Part shown: positions 38,626 through 47,527 of the stretch, piece by piece | How positions within the stretch are numbered: position 1 is the stretch's first letter | Layout: each line of letters begins with the position of its first letter | Assembly: GCA_947494645.1 (NCBI GenBank) | Contig: CANLVO010000001.1 | Coordinates: 620,001 to 684,000, forward strand | DNA: 64,000 bases | Direction: 5' to 3' | Source: an uncultured Litoreibacter sp. | GTDB taxonomy: Bacteria; Pseudomonadota; Alphaproteobacteria; Rhodobacterales; Rhodobacteraceae | Made by a program: the position numbers and the translations under genes | Notes under the pieces: model-generated | Databases searched by the model: none | Seen by the model: the letters and a program-made list of their open reading frames with translations, nothing else | What the model was told of the DNA's origin: nothing

Positions 38626-39156
38626 TCAGCTTATTTTGAACGCCGTCTGGATATCATCCAGAGCGGATTTCTGATTGGCGTTCATCGGCCCCTCGGCCTC
38701 GTTCAATATGGTCTTGAGCACCGACATCAGGGGGGTGAAGGAGCCACCTTTGTCCAGCTTGTAGAGCTTGTGGGCCATGCGGTCGATGCCCTGCTGCGCG
38801 CCGTTGCATTGGGTCATCATCCAACGGCCCAGCACGGCGATCTCCGACGCGTCATCCAGCGACAGGCCTAGTTCGGACTGGATTCCGCGGATCATGGCGT
38901 CTTTCTCTTCATGGGTGGGGTAGTCGTCCAGTTCCAGAAAAGAGACGGCGATGCCGGCGATGGCGATGTTTGGGTCTTCGATATCTTCGACGGGGTGGCG
39001 GTTCTGGTTCCGCCTGAACCCGAAACGGCGGGCGGCGGCGCGGATGTCTCCGGCGACGTCGAGAATTTCATGTGCTGCGTCGGCGGCGTTTCGGGCCCGC
39101 CAGATCCAGAAACCGACTGCAGAAATAATTCCCAGAATGGTGATAAGAAGGGGCAT
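38626..39156 (-). CDS. conserved hypothetical membrane-anchored protein
   Basis: A 176-residue protein that I do not recognise with certainty. It has one N-terminal membrane segment (PLLITILGIISAVGFWIW, about 2-19) and a helical, largely polar body. The helical C-terminal part (PTHEEKDAMIRGIQSELG and on) is somewhat like TerB-type four-helix domains, but the match is weak. ATG 39156 is chosen because the hydrophobic segment follows directly. It is probably co-transcribed with the SDR gene. Confidence 0.6.
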   Translation of the reverse strand: MPLLITILGIISAVGFWIWRARNAADAAHEILDVAGDIRAAARRFGFRRNQNRHPVEDIEDPNIAIAGIAVSFLELDDYPTHEEKDAMIRGIQSELGLSLDDASEIAVLGRWMMTQCNGAQQGIDRMAHKLYKLDKGGSFTPLMSVLKTILNEAEGPMNANQKSALDDIQTAFKIS

Positions 39157-39243
39157 CGTTAAGCACTCGCTGAGGTTTGAACCATCTCTAAACCATGCGA
39201 GTTTGGCGCGTTTATGGCGTGCAGAGCAAGTTTTTTGCACTTG

Positions 39244-39257
39244 CGGCGCATGCGCCG
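39244..39257. repeat. perfect 14-bp palindrome next to a -10-like hexamer
   Basis: CGGCGCATGCGCCG is a perfect palindrome, and TATAGT follows at 39261-39266. It lies in the divergent gap upstream of the ACT-domain gene and could be an operator. No regulator gene is near. Confidence 0.4.
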
Positions 39258-39360
39258 GACTATAGTAACATATTGAACACAAAGGAAACTGCGTGTTTCG
39301 TTAAGAGAATATTTACCCCTGCTTTGCGTGTTGCGGGGAAGATGACCGGGGGCAGGGTAT

Positions 39361-39774
39361 ATGAGCGGTGAAACAAATCTGGACGTCTTGATCGCATCGC
39401 TTTCAGCGGAGCTTGTGGACGGCACTTTTGTCTTTGCGACAATCCCGCAGGGAGATATGCCAACGGGCATCTCGCCACGCATGGTTTTTCAAGAAGCGGA
39501 AGGCACCACGCTTATCTTGCTGAAATCTGAGGCCGAGGCGCTTGATCTGCCTTATGAGTTCCCGTGCCGCATGATCACGCTGAACATCCATTCGTCGCTG
39601 GAGGCCGTGGGTTTCATGGCTCGGATCGCGACAGCGCTGGCCAAACAGGATATGGGCGTGAACCCTGTATCAGGGTTTTACCATGACCATCTGTTCGTGC
39701 CGCTGGGGCGGGAAAAAGATGCGTTGGCAGTGCTTGATGAGCTAACTTCCTTGGAACGGTCCCGGCTACAATGA
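39361..39774 (+). CDS. ACT-domain protein
   Basis: A 137-residue cytoplasmic protein that looks like two ACT-like modules. The second one is clear: MITLNIHSSLEAVGFMARIA near 71-90, then GFYHDHLFVP. ACT domains usually bind amino acids and act as regulators. Small stand-alone proteins of this sort have no proven job. It lies 13 bases upstream of the FAD oxidoreductase gene on the same strand, so the two are likely co-transcribed, and an amino-acid sensing role for that enzyme is conceivable. That link is inference. Confidence 0.75.
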   Translation: MSGETNLDVLIASLSAELVDGTFVFATIPQGDMPTGISPRMVFQEAEGTTLILLKSEAEALDLPYEFPCRMITLNIHSSLEAVGFMARIATALAKQDMGVNPVSGFYHDHLFVPLGREKDALAVLDELTSLERSRLQ

Positions 39775-39787
39775 TCAGAGGTGACTC

Positions 39788-41014
39788 ATGAAAGCAGATG
39801 TCCAAGTAGCTGTAATTGGGGGCGGGATCGTCGGCGCGTCAGTTTTATATTGGCTGGCCAAGATGGGTTGGACCGACAGCGTTCTTCTTGAGCGCCGGGA
39901 GTTGACGTCTGGATCAACTTGGCATGCCGCTGGCAATACGACCTATTTTGGACCCTATCCGAAGATGACGGCGCTATTTGCAGGGTCCATCCGCACTTAT
40001 TTGCAGGCCGAACAAGAATCCGGGCAGTCGGTCGGCTTTCATCAAACAGGCAGCCTTCGGCTTGCCGCAACCGAGCGGGAACTCGAGCTATTTCATGTCT
40101 ATGCGTCGAGGTATTCGGAGCTTGGCATTCCATTTCACATTCGTAGCCCGGAGGAGGTGGCCAAGCTTCATCCCTTTATTGACATCAGTCCGATTTTTGG
40201 AGCGGCCCATACGCCGACCGACGGTCATGTAGACCCGACCGGAGCGACAAATGCGCTTGCGCAAGCCGCTCGGCAATTGGGGGCTTCGATCGAACGTCAC
40301 TGTCCCGTTGGTGGTATCAGCCCGGCATCCGGCAGATGGGTCCTTGAAACACCAAACGGTCGAGTGACCGCCCAGAATGTCGTTGTCGCCACATCGTTCT
40401 GGGCGCGCGAAATGTTGGCTCCCCTTGGCCTGAACCTGCCGCTTTACCCAGCGCAGCATCATGAAATTATCACACAGAGCCTGCCTCAGGTTGCCGCATT
40501 AGAAACCGAGCTGCCCGCAATGCGAGACAGTTGGGTGTCTTGCAATGTTCGGCAAGAACGAGATGGCCTGCTGATCGGCATCTATGAAAAAGAGCCCGAA
40601 TTCTGGGCGTTGGATGGTATCCCACCGGACTTCAAAGAAGAGTTGTTGCCGCCAAATATTGATCGGCTCATGCCACATCTTGAACGGCTTATGGAGCGGA
40701 TGCCGCTTTTTGCAGATGCCGGGATCAAGGTCGCCAACAATGGGCCGTTTTGCATGACGCCGGATGGCCTGCCCGTCGTTGGTCCTGTTCCAGAGATGGA
40801 TGGTCTCTGGCTTGCAACAGGCTTTAATGTCGGTATCGGAACTGGTGGCGGCTCAGCTGAAATTCTTGCGAGATGGATGACAACGGGGCAGCCTCCGCAG
40901 GGGTTAGATGCGATCCATGCAGACCGGTTTGGAAATGACATGGATAGGGGTGCGGCGCTAAAGTCGATCCGGGACGTATACGCGCGTGGGTATCAATTGC
41001 CCGAGTCGATCTAA
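39788..41014 (+). CDS. FAD-dependent oxidoreductase (stand-alone DMGDH-like N-terminal half)
   Basis: A 408-residue flavoprotein of the D-amino-acid-oxidase/dimethylglycine-dehydrogenase class. It has the dinucleotide motif VIGGGIVGAS (9-18), then SGSTWHAAGNTTYFG as in DMGDH and sarcosine dehydrogenases, and a C-terminal FAD contact GFNVGIGTGGGSAEILARWM. Close relatives are usually about 800 residues with a GcvT-like folate domain. This one stops at the junction (YARGYQLPESI) and no folate domain follows. The stop is followed by ordinary intergenic DNA, so this may be a natural short form. The substrate is probably an N-methylated or secondary amino acid, but it is not known. Confidence 0.82.
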   Translation: MKADVQVAVIGGGIVGASVLYWLAKMGWTDSVLLERRELTSGSTWHAAGNTTYFGPYPKMTALFAGSIRTYLQAEQESGQSVGFHQTGSLRLAATERELELFHVYASRYSELGIPFHIRSPEEVAKLHPFIDISPIFGAAHTPTDGHVDPTGATNALAQAARQLGASIERHCPVGGISPASGRWVLETPNGRVTAQNVVVATSFWAREMLAPLGLNLPLYPAQHHEIITQSLPQVAALETELPAMRDSWVSCNVRQERDGLLIGIYEKEPEFWALDGIPPDFKEELLPPNIDRLMPHLERLMERMPLFADAGIKVANNGPFCMTPDGLPVVGPVPEMDGLWLATGFNVGIGTGGGSAEILARWMTTGQPPQGLDAIHADRFGNDMDRGAALKSIRDVYARGYQLPESI

Positions 41015-41100
41015 GGCCACCTGCAAGCTCGAAGGTCAGGGGCGTTTAACGCATGGTCTCATGGTCGCCCAACCGCAGTTTCCACGGAAGGAATACCATA

Positions 41101-41439
41101 ATGAATGACGAAACCATGGGGCAAGAGGTGACGCACAAGAGCATTCTCGGGGCCAGCTTCAGATTCATCTATTCAGATGAGACCTATCGCATCGACGTCT
41201 TGTCAGAAAAGCGTCTGCGCTGGGAACGTGTGGCCGGTGACAATGCGGGTCAGTCTGACGAAGAAACCTATGTCTTCGACGTGCTGAGCCCGGATCTCAT
41301 CCTTCTCACTTGGATTGAAGCAGACGGCTTAGGGCTTTCGAACGTCTTGAATGTAAGGAATGGGGTTTTGGTGACGCATGCCAACCATGGGCGGGATGTA
41401 TTCCAAAACAAGGGGCGTCACAGTCTTGAGATAGGCTGA
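41101..41439 (+). CDS. MoaF-like small protein
   Basis: A 112-residue cytoplasmic protein with a lipocalin-like strand pattern. FRFIYSDETYRIDVLSEKRLRW, then a repeat-like ETYVFDVL and LILLTWIEADGLGLSNV, resemble MoaF and related small barrels. The role is unknown; in some bacteria MoaF genes sit near molybdenum or aromatic-amine metabolism. ATG 41101 has AAGGAA upstream. An earlier in-frame ATG (41053) lacks one. It follows the FAD oxidoreductase by 86 bases and may share its transcript. Confidence 0.6.
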   Translation: MNDETMGQEVTHKSILGASFRFIYSDETYRIDVLSEKRLRWERVAGDNAGQSDEETYVFDVLSPDLILLTWIEADGLGLSNVLNVRNGVLVTHANHGRDVFQNKGRHSLEIG

Positions 41440-41494
41440 ACGCCATGGTGCATCTGCGTTCGGGCGGGCAGGGTTGAATAGACCCCTTTAGTCG

Positions 41495-44044
41495 CTACGC
41501 CCCCAAGATCCGCGTCACCATTTCGGTTGTGTCGCCGCTGAGACCGTCGGTCGCCTTGATCCGCTCCAAGGCCTCCCGCATCATGGCCTGCCGGTCGGCG
41601 TCGTAGCGTTTCCATGTGTCGAACACGGTGCTCATGCGGGCGGTGGTTTGCGGGTTCATCTTGTCCAATGCGATCAGCGCGTCGGCCATGACGCGGTAGC
41701 CTTCGCCGGATGGGTCGTGGAAGCCCGCCGCGTTCCCACCGAGCGCGCCATAGACAGCGCGGAAGCGGTTGGGGTTGGTGATCGTGAAGTCTGGATGCGC
41801 CGCCATTTCCTCTGCCTTAGGGGCGGCGCGGTCGAGCTTGGCATTCATCACCTGCATGGAGAACCATTTGTCCATGACAAGACGGTCGTTTTTCCATTGC
41901 GCGTAGAAGGCTTGGTTCTGCTCTTCGCCGACTTCTTCGCGCAACAGGCAGCCGAGGGCCGCGAGTTGCTGTGTCATGTTATCGGCGCTGGCATATTGTT
42001 TGGCCGCTTGCGCGCCGCCATCAAGCCGCGACAGCATGGCGAGGGCGGCATTGCCCCAGAAACGGCGGTCGGCATCTTCGCTGCGTGGGGAGTAGGGACC
42101 TTCGACCTGCATCTCGGCGTAGATGCGGGGCAGTAGGTCCTGCATCGCCTGGCTGATCGCGAGGTTCAGCGTCTGCCCGGTGAGATAGATTTTGGTGGGG
42201 TCGGGCGTGATACCGCCATCGACCAGCGCTTGCTGGATGTCGTCATTGGAGGGACCAGAGAAGCACATCGCCCTGAAGCCGGGCTCCAGCGTGTCGTCAC
42301 GGGCCACGGCGACGAGCGCATCGAGATAGGCCTGATCGGGCGTCGCGTCCTCCGTCACCATGCGGATCAACACGTCGCGGGCCAATGCGCGACCCGCCTC
42401 CCATTTGTTGAACGGGTCGGTGTCATGAGCGAGAAGGAACGCGCGTTCCGCGTTGGTCTGGTCACGCTCCAGAATGATCGGGGCGGAGAAACCGCGGTTG
42501 ATGGAGGGGACTGGCTGCGCGTCGAGGTTCGGGAAACGGAACTTGTGGACCTCGTCGGTGACCTCGCAGATTCTGGTGGGGTGGATTTCTGCTCCCTGGT
42601 CGTTGAGCAGGCCCACAGCGATGGGGATGACGCGCGGGTCCTTGGTGTCTTGGCCCGGTGTGGGTGGCGTACTTTGCGTGAAGGTCAGCGTGTAGGTGCC
42701 GTCTTGGAAGCTTTCATCAACTTTGACCCGAGGTGTGCCGGCCTGTTGGTACCACAGCTTGAACTGGGTGAGGTCGCGGCCGGTGGTGTCCTCGAAGCAT
42801 TTCAGCCAGTCCTCGATGGTGCAGGCCTCGCCGTCATGGCGGTCAAAATAGAGGTCGCAGCCTTTGTAGTATTCCTCATCCCCGATCAAGGTCTTGAGCA
42901 TGCCGATCACCTCCGCGCCTTTTTCGTAGACGGTGGCGGTGTAGAAATTGTTGATTTCGACGAAGCTTTCGGGCCGGACGGGGTGGGCGAGCGGGCCGTT
43001 ATCCTCGCGGAACTGGCGAGCGCGGAGCTGCATGACGTCAGCGATGCGTTCGACCGCGTGGCCGCGGGTGTCGCCGCTGAATTGCTGGTCGCGGAAGACG
43101 GTCAGGCCCTCTTTGAGGCACAGCTGGAACCAGTCGCGGCAGGTGATGCGGTTGCCGGTCCAGTTGTGGAAATACTCATGCGCGATGATCGTCTCAATCC
43201 GGTGGAAATTGTTGTCGGTCGACGTGTCGGGGGAAGCCAGCACAGCCGATGAGTTGAAGATGTTCAGCCCTTTGTTCTCCATCGCGCCCATGTTGAAGTC
43301 ATCGACGGCCACGATGTTGAACAGGTCCAGATCATATTCGCGGTCATAGACGTCTTCATCCCATTTCATCGAGCGTTTGAGGGCGTCCATGCCGAAGGGT
43401 GTTTTGTGCAGGTCGCCGTCGCGGACGTAGATGTTCAGATCGACCTCGCGGCCCGATTTGGTGGTGAACGTGTCGTGCAGGTTTACCAGATCACCTGCCA
43501 CCAGCGCGAAGAGGTAGGCAGGTTTGGGGTGCGGGTCGTGCCACTTTCCGCCGCCAAGGTCGTTGCCGTTAGACAGCTTGACCGGCTCATCGCCTTCGAT
43601 AGTCACCGTGAACACTGCCATCACGTCGGGGCGGTCGGGGTAATAGGTGATTTTGCGGAAGCCCTCGGCCTCGCATTGGGTGCAGTACATGCCGTTCGAC
43701 ATGTAAAGGCCTTCGAGCGCGGTGTTGGTAGAGGGGCTGATTTCGACCTCGCATTCAAACATGAAAGGCGCGTCTGGGACTTGGGCGGTGAGGCCCAGAT
43801 CGGTCAGCTTGGCGTCCGCATTGGCCCCGTCGATGGTTGCGGAGATCAGTTTCAGCTGCTCGCCATGCAGGTAGAACGTGCGGTCCTTGGCATCGGGGTT
43901 CGGACGGAACGCGACACGTGACAGAACCCGCGTGGCCGTTGGATGCAGCTTGAAGGTCAGCTCGACCGTATCCACCAGATATGCGGGTGGGGTGTAGTCG
44001 CTGAGAAAGATCTCAAGAGGAGCGGTGGGGCTTGCGTCTTTCAT
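41495..44044 (-). CDS. pepN: aminopeptidase N (M1)
   Basis: Zinc aminopeptidase of broad specificity, cytoplasmic. The 849-residue protein has the exopeptidase motif GAMEN (253-257), the zinc site HEYFH (289-293), and the third ligand glutamate (Glu312 in KEGLT). Length and order match the Gram-negative PepN type. It is a lone gene. The 119-base divergent gap to the next gene should hold its promoter. Confidence 0.97.
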   Translation of the reverse strand: MKDASPTAPLEIFLSDYTPPAYLVDTVELTFKLHPTATRVLSRVAFRPNPDAKDRTFYLHGEQLKLISATIDGANADAKLTDLGLTAQVPDAPFMFECEVEISPSTNTALEGLYMSNGMYCTQCEAEGFRKITYYPDRPDVMAVFTVTIEGDEPVKLSNGNDLGGGKWHDPHPKPAYLFALVAGDLVNLHDTFTTKSGREVDLNIYVRDGDLHKTPFGMDALKRSMKWDEDVYDREYDLDLFNIVAVDDFNMGAMENKGLNIFNSSAVLASPDTSTDNNFHRIETIIAHEYFHNWTGNRITCRDWFQLCLKEGLTVFRDQQFSGDTRGHAVERIADVMQLRARQFREDNGPLAHPVRPESFVEINNFYTATVYEKGAEVIGMLKTLIGDEEYYKGCDLYFDRHDGEACTIEDWLKCFEDTTGRDLTQFKLWYQQAGTPRVKVDESFQDGTYTLTFTQSTPPTPGQDTKDPRVIPIAVGLLNDQGAEIHPTRICEVTDEVHKFRFPNLDAQPVPSINRGFSAPIILERDQTNAERAFLLAHDTDPFNKWEAGRALARDVLIRMVTEDATPDQAYLDALVAVARDDTLEPGFRAMCFSGPSNDDIQQALVDGGITPDPTKIYLTGQTLNLAISQAMQDLLPRIYAEMQVEGPYSPRSEDADRRFWGNAALAMLSRLDGGAQAAKQYASADNMTQQLAALGCLLREEVGEEQNQAFYAQWKNDRLVMDKWFSMQVMNAKLDRAAPKAEEMAAHPDFTITNPNRFRAVYGALGGNAAGFHDPSGEGYRVMADALIALDKMNPQTTARMSTVFDTWKRYDADRQAMMREALERIKATDGLSGDTTEMVTRILGA

Positions 44045-44163
44045 GGCATCTCAACTTTTTTGGGAACCGAATGCGAGACGAGAGGTTATGTCTGCGAAGC
44101 AAAGCACACAACTCTCAATTGTGTGTGGGGGACTGAATTGAGAAACTTAGAAGGAGACGCACC

Positions 44164-44382
44164 ATGTCGGCACCCGACACCAACCTAGAGACGCAAGCGC
44201 ACCGCCACGCAGGTCCTTTGACCGGCATGCGCCTTGCCTTGACCTTCGCAGGCGCGTTGCTGTTGGCGTTGATCACCTGGACCGTGTTCTGGGGCGGCGA
44301 GCCAACGGGCGCGGAGGAACAGATTGACGGCCGGACCGGCGCAGTTGAAGAGACGGCCCCCGCCGTCGTAGTGACCGAGTAG
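44164..44382 (+). CDS. small single-pass membrane protein
   Basis: A 72-residue protein that I do not recognise. One membrane segment at about residues 23-43 (RLALTFAGALLLALITWTVF) is followed by an acidic periplasmic tail (EEQIDGRTGAVEETAP). An AGAAGGAG ribosome site precedes the ATG. It has its own terminator (44406-44438), so it forms a single-gene transcript, opposite pepN. Confidence 0.65.
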   Translation: MSAPDTNLETQAHRHAGPLTGMRLALTFAGALLLALITWTVFWGGEPTGAEEQIDGRTGAVEETAPAVVVTE

Positions 44383-44405
44383 CGTCTCAAGAGATGTAAA
44401 TGTGT

Positions 44406-44438
44406 AAAGCCGGTGCGCTGTTGGCGGGCCGGCTTTTT
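44406..44438 (+). terminator. terminator after the small membrane protein gene
   Basis: The arm AAAGCCGG (44406-44413) pairs with CCGGCTTT (44429-44436) around a 15-base loop, and the right arm runs on into TTTTT. It ends before the DUF2256 ATG at 44457. Confidence 0.75.
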
Positions 44439-44456
44439 GCTGCGAGACTGCCCAAC

Positions 44457-44600
44457 ATGGCCAAGATGCGAAAGAAATCAGACCTGCCGAAGAAGACCTG
44501 CGCCACCTGCGGCAAGCCTTTCGCTTGGCGCAAGAAATGGGCGGAGGTCTGGGATGAGGTCAAGTACTGCTCAGAACGGTGCAGGCGGTCGCGAGCATAG
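44457..44600 (+). CDS. DUF2256 zinc-ribbon-like small protein
   Basis: A 47-residue basic protein with four cysteines spaced as a zinc site: Cys15 and Cys18 (CATC), Cys38 and Cys42 (CSERC). The sequence PFAWRKKWAEVWDEVKYCSERC is the DUF2256 signature. Function unknown. ATG 44457 gives MAKMRKKSD. An upstream in-frame start (44400) falls inside the terminator and is rejected. Confidence 0.85.
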   Translation: MAKMRKKSDLPKKTCATCGKPFAWRKKWAEVWDEVKYCSERCRRSRA

Positions 44601-44659
44601 GGTCTTTGTCCCTCTGCCGACGGCGGTTACCGGCGCAGTTTTCCTCCAAACCCCCGGAT

Positions 44660-44678
44660 TGGTAAATTTATTTGACCA
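44660..44678. promoter_or_regulatory. possible operator upstream of glcB
   Basis: TGGT-N11-ACCA (44660-44663 and 44675-44678), with further partial symmetry inside, lies about 70 bases before the glcB start. The TGGT/ACCA words resemble GntR-family half-sites, but the spacing is unusual. No regulator gene is adjacent. Confidence 0.3.
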
Positions 44679-44744
44679 GTTTCTTGCATTGAGGCACTTT
44701 GTTTTGTATCCGGCTAGGGATCACTATCGGCAAGGAACCCAACA

Positions 44745-46883
44745 ATGACAGACCGTGTGCAGCGCCATGACTTGGCCGTCGACAAAACCCTGTGTGATTT
44801 CATCGAGGCGGGCGCGCTGGACGGCACCGGGGTCGAACTCGACGCATTTTGGGGCGCAATGTCCAAGCTGGCCCATGAGTTTGGCCCGCGCAACGCGGCT
44901 CTCTTGAAAGAGCGCGAAGATATTCAGGCCAAGATTGATGCATGGCATGTTGAACGTCGGGGCGAGGCACATGACCACCGCGCCTACAAAAAGTTTCTCT
45001 CGGAGATCGGCTATCTGGTTCCCGAAGGCGATGGTTTTCAAATCGACACCGCCAACGTTGATCCAGAAATTGCAGAGATTGCTGGCCCACAACTGGTCGT
45101 TCCCATCACCAATGCGCGTTACGCGTTGAATGCTGCGAATGCGCGCTGGGGCTCGCTTTATGACGGGTTTTACGGCACGGACGCGATGGGGTCCGCCCCG
45201 CCGAAAGGGGCCTATGACAAGGGTCGTGGTGCCCGCGTCGTGGCCCGCGCCCGCGTTTTTCTGGATCAGGCTTTTCCCGTAGAGGGCACCAGCCACGCCG
45301 ATGTGCGGCGCTATTCCATCAGGGATGGTGCGTTGTTGGTTGATGACATGCCGCTTGCCCAACCGGACAAGTTTGTCGGCTATCGCGGTCATCCCAAAGC
45401 GCCCGACGGAGTGCTGTTGCGCAACAACGGCTTGCACGTGGAGCTGGTCTTTGACCGGACCCATGTGATCGGCGCGCGTGATCAGGCAGGCCTTGCCGAT
45501 GTCGTGATGGAAAGCGCGCTGTCTGCGATCATGGATTGCGAGGACAGCGTTGCCTGCGTGGATGGCGAAGACAAGGCGCTGGCCTATCGCAATTGGCTGG
45601 GGCTGATGAAGGGCGATCTGGAAGAACAGGTAGAAAAAGGCGGCAAGTCCTTTACACGCGCCCTGAACCCGGACCGGGTCTATTCCGCGCCCTCAGGTGG
45701 CGAAGTAGTCATCAAGGGCCGTGCGCTGATGCTGGTGCGCAATGTGGGTCACCTGATGACCAACCCAGCAATTCTGGACCGCGATGGCAACGAGATCTAC
45801 GAAGGCCTGATGGACGCGCTGGTGACCACCGCTTTGGCGATGCATGACCTCAAGCGCGACGGCGGAAACTCTGTGCACGGGTCGGTTTACGTGGTGAAGC
45901 CGAAGATGCATGGCCCCAAGGAAGTCGCCTTTACCGACGAGATCTTCACGATGGTCGAGGGCGCGTTGGGCCTGCCTGCCAACACGGTAAAGATCGGTAT
46001 CATGGACGAGGAGCGCCGCACCACGGTCAACCTTAAGGAATGCATCCGCGCCGCCAAGTCGCGGGTGGCCTTTATCAACACAGGCTTTTTGGACCGCACC
46101 GGCGACGAAATTCATACGTCGATGGAAGCAGGCGCGTTCTCACGCAAAGACTTCATCAAGCGCAAACCCTGGATTGCCGGGTATGAGAACCAGAACGTTG
46201 ATATTGGGCTGGAATGCGGCCTGTCGGGCCGTGCGCAGATCGGCAAAGGCATGTGGGCCATGCCGGACATGATGGCCGCCATGCTGGAGCAAAAGATCGA
46301 ACACCCCAAATCGGGTGCAAACTGCGCTTGGGTGCCATCGCCCACGGCTGCGACGCTGCACGCGCTGCACTACCACCAGGTCGACGTGTTTGCGGTGCAA
46401 AAGAAGCTGCTGGCCGGAGGACGCCGGGGCCATGTGGAGACGATTTTGGAGATCCCGCTGGCGACCTACGGCATGTGGACCGAGGACCAGATCATGCGCG
46501 AGGTTGAGAATAACGCTCAGGGCATCTTGGGATATGTGGTGCGCTGGGTTGGGCAGGGCGTTGGCTGCTCGAAAGTGCCTGATATCAATGATGTCGGTCT
46601 GATGGAGGACCGCGCGACCTGCCGAATTTCCAGCCAGGCGCTGGCCAATTGGCTGCACCATGACGTGGTCAACGCCCAGCAGGTGATGGGTGCCATGCAC
46701 AAGATGGCCGCCGTTGTGGATGCGCAGAACGCAGGCGACCCGCTCTATGAGCCGATGGCGCCAGAGTTCAACGGCATTCCGTTTCAGGCGGCGTGTGATC
46801 TGGTGTTCAAGGGTCGGGTGCAACCCTCGGGCTATACCGAGCCGGTGCTGCATGCGCGCCGGTTGGAACTGAAGGCAAGCTAG
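44745..46883 (+). CDS. glcB: malate synthase G
   Basis: Condenses glyoxylate with acetyl-CoA to malate in glycolate/glyoxylate metabolism. The 712-residue protein is the long monomeric G form. Family sequences include [15 protein letters not shown] near residue 263-277, the glycine-rich [21 protein letters not shown] near 484-504, and a conserved C-terminal domain. No isocitrate lyase gene is in the window. The following gene encodes a GlcG-like protein, which fits a glycolate-utilisation context. Confidence 0.97.
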   Translation: MTDRVQRHDLAVDKTLCDFIEAGALDGTGVELDAFWGAMSKLAHEFGPRNAALLKEREDIQAKIDAWHVERRGEAHDHRAYKKFLSEIGYLVPEGDGFQIDTANVDPEIAEIAGPQLVVPITNARYALNAANARWGSLYDGFYGTDAMGSAPPKGAYDKGRGARVVARARVFLDQAFPVEGTSHADVRRYSIRDGALLVDDMPLAQPDKFVGYRGHPKAPDGVLLRNNGLHVELVFDRTHVIGARDQAGLADVVMESALSAIMDCEDSVACVDGEDKALAYRNWLGLMKGDLEEQVEKGGKSFTRALNPDRVYSAPSGGEVVIKGRALMLVRNVGHLMTNPAILDRDGNEIYEGLMDALVTTALAMHDLKRDGGNSVHGSVYVVKPKMHGPKEVAFTDEIFTMVEGALGLPANTVKIGIMDEERRTTVNLKECIRAAKSRVAFINTGFLDRTGDEIHTSMEAGAFSRKDFIKRKPWIAGYENQNVDIGLECGLSGRAQIGKGMWAMPDMMAAMLEQKIEHPKSGANCAWVPSPTAATLHALHYHQVDVFAVQKKLLAGGRRGHVETILEIPLATYGMWTEDQIMREVENNAQGILGYVVRWVGQGVGCSKVPDINDVGLMEDRATCRISSQALANWLHHDVVNAQQVMGAMHKMAAVVDAQNAGDPLYEPMAPEFNGIPFQAACDLVFKGRVQPSGYTEPVLHARRLELKAS

Positions 46884-47004
46884 CTTCGCCGCGCTTGCAC
46901 GCGACGACCGGCAGGGGGCATTGTCCATCGTTCTTGAACCAATGGCGATGAAGGACGACCCCCAAGCCCCCGGGATAAATTTGAACAAAGAAAGAGGATC
47001 TAAC

Positions 47005-47433
47005 ATGGCCGAGATCTCATTGAACAAGGCGCGCACGATTGTACGCAAAGCGCTCGTGAAGGGGCGGGAGCTGGAGCTGAAACCCCTTTCTGTTGTGGTG
47101 CTGGACGCGGGCGGCAACGTGAAGGCGTTTGAGCGCGAAGACGGCGCGGCCCCCGGCCGGTTTGCCATTGCGCATGGCAAGGCCTACGGCGCGGTGATGT
47201 TGGGCATGGCCGGGACGGCGCAGATGGCGCGGGCCGAGCAACAGGCGTATTTCATGAACGCGGTCAATGGCTTGTTCGGCGGGCAGGTTGTACCGGTGCC
47301 AGGCGGCGTTCTTGTACGCGACAAGAAAGGTGCGGTGATCGGTGCGGTTGGGGTAACCGGAGATACTTCCGACAATGACGCGATTGCCGCGATGGCAGGG
47401 ATCGAGGCCAGCGGCCTTACGGGAGAGGTCTGA
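47005..47433 (+). CDS. GlcG/HbpS-family heme-binding-like protein
   Basis: A 142-residue cytoplasmic protein of the GlcG/HbpS fold. It opens with ISLNKARTIVRKAL and has VVVLDAGGNVKAFEREDGA followed by the Gly-rich AIAHGKAYGAVMLG helix, all typical of the family. GlcG is encoded with glycolate oxidase and malate synthase in several bacteria. A few relatives bind heme, but no heme role is shown for GlcG itself. ATG 47005 has AGAGGA upstream. It lies 121 bases after glcB. Confidence 0.85.
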   Translation: MAEISLNKARTIVRKALVKGRELELKPLSVVVLDAGGNVKAFEREDGAAPGRFAIAHGKAYGAVMLGMAGTAQMARAEQQAYFMNAVNGLFGGQVVPVPGGVLVRDKKGAVIGAVGVTGDTSDNDAIAAMAGIEASGLTGEV

Positions 47434-47439
47434 ATCCTG

Positions 47440-47470
47440 CTTGCGCTGCACAAGTAATGTGCGCCGCAAG
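47440..47470. repeat. 12-bp-stem hairpin downstream of the GlcG-like gene
   Basis: CTTGCG (47440-47445) pairs with CGCAAG (47465-47470). A C-C mismatch and TGCAC/GTGCG pairing follow inside, around loop AAGTAAT. There is no T tract, so it may be an attenuator or 3'-end stabiliser rather than a classic terminator. Confidence 0.5.
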
Positions 47471-47527
47471 TTCTCGACACTGCACGGATATTTTGGCTAT
47501 GTTGCCGGAAATAAGAGAAAGCGTAAC

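Noticed and set aside
44400-44456. Longer DUF2256 gene starting at 44400
   Set aside because: The added codons overlap the terminator and are unlike the family; ATG 44457 fits the usual 47-residue length.
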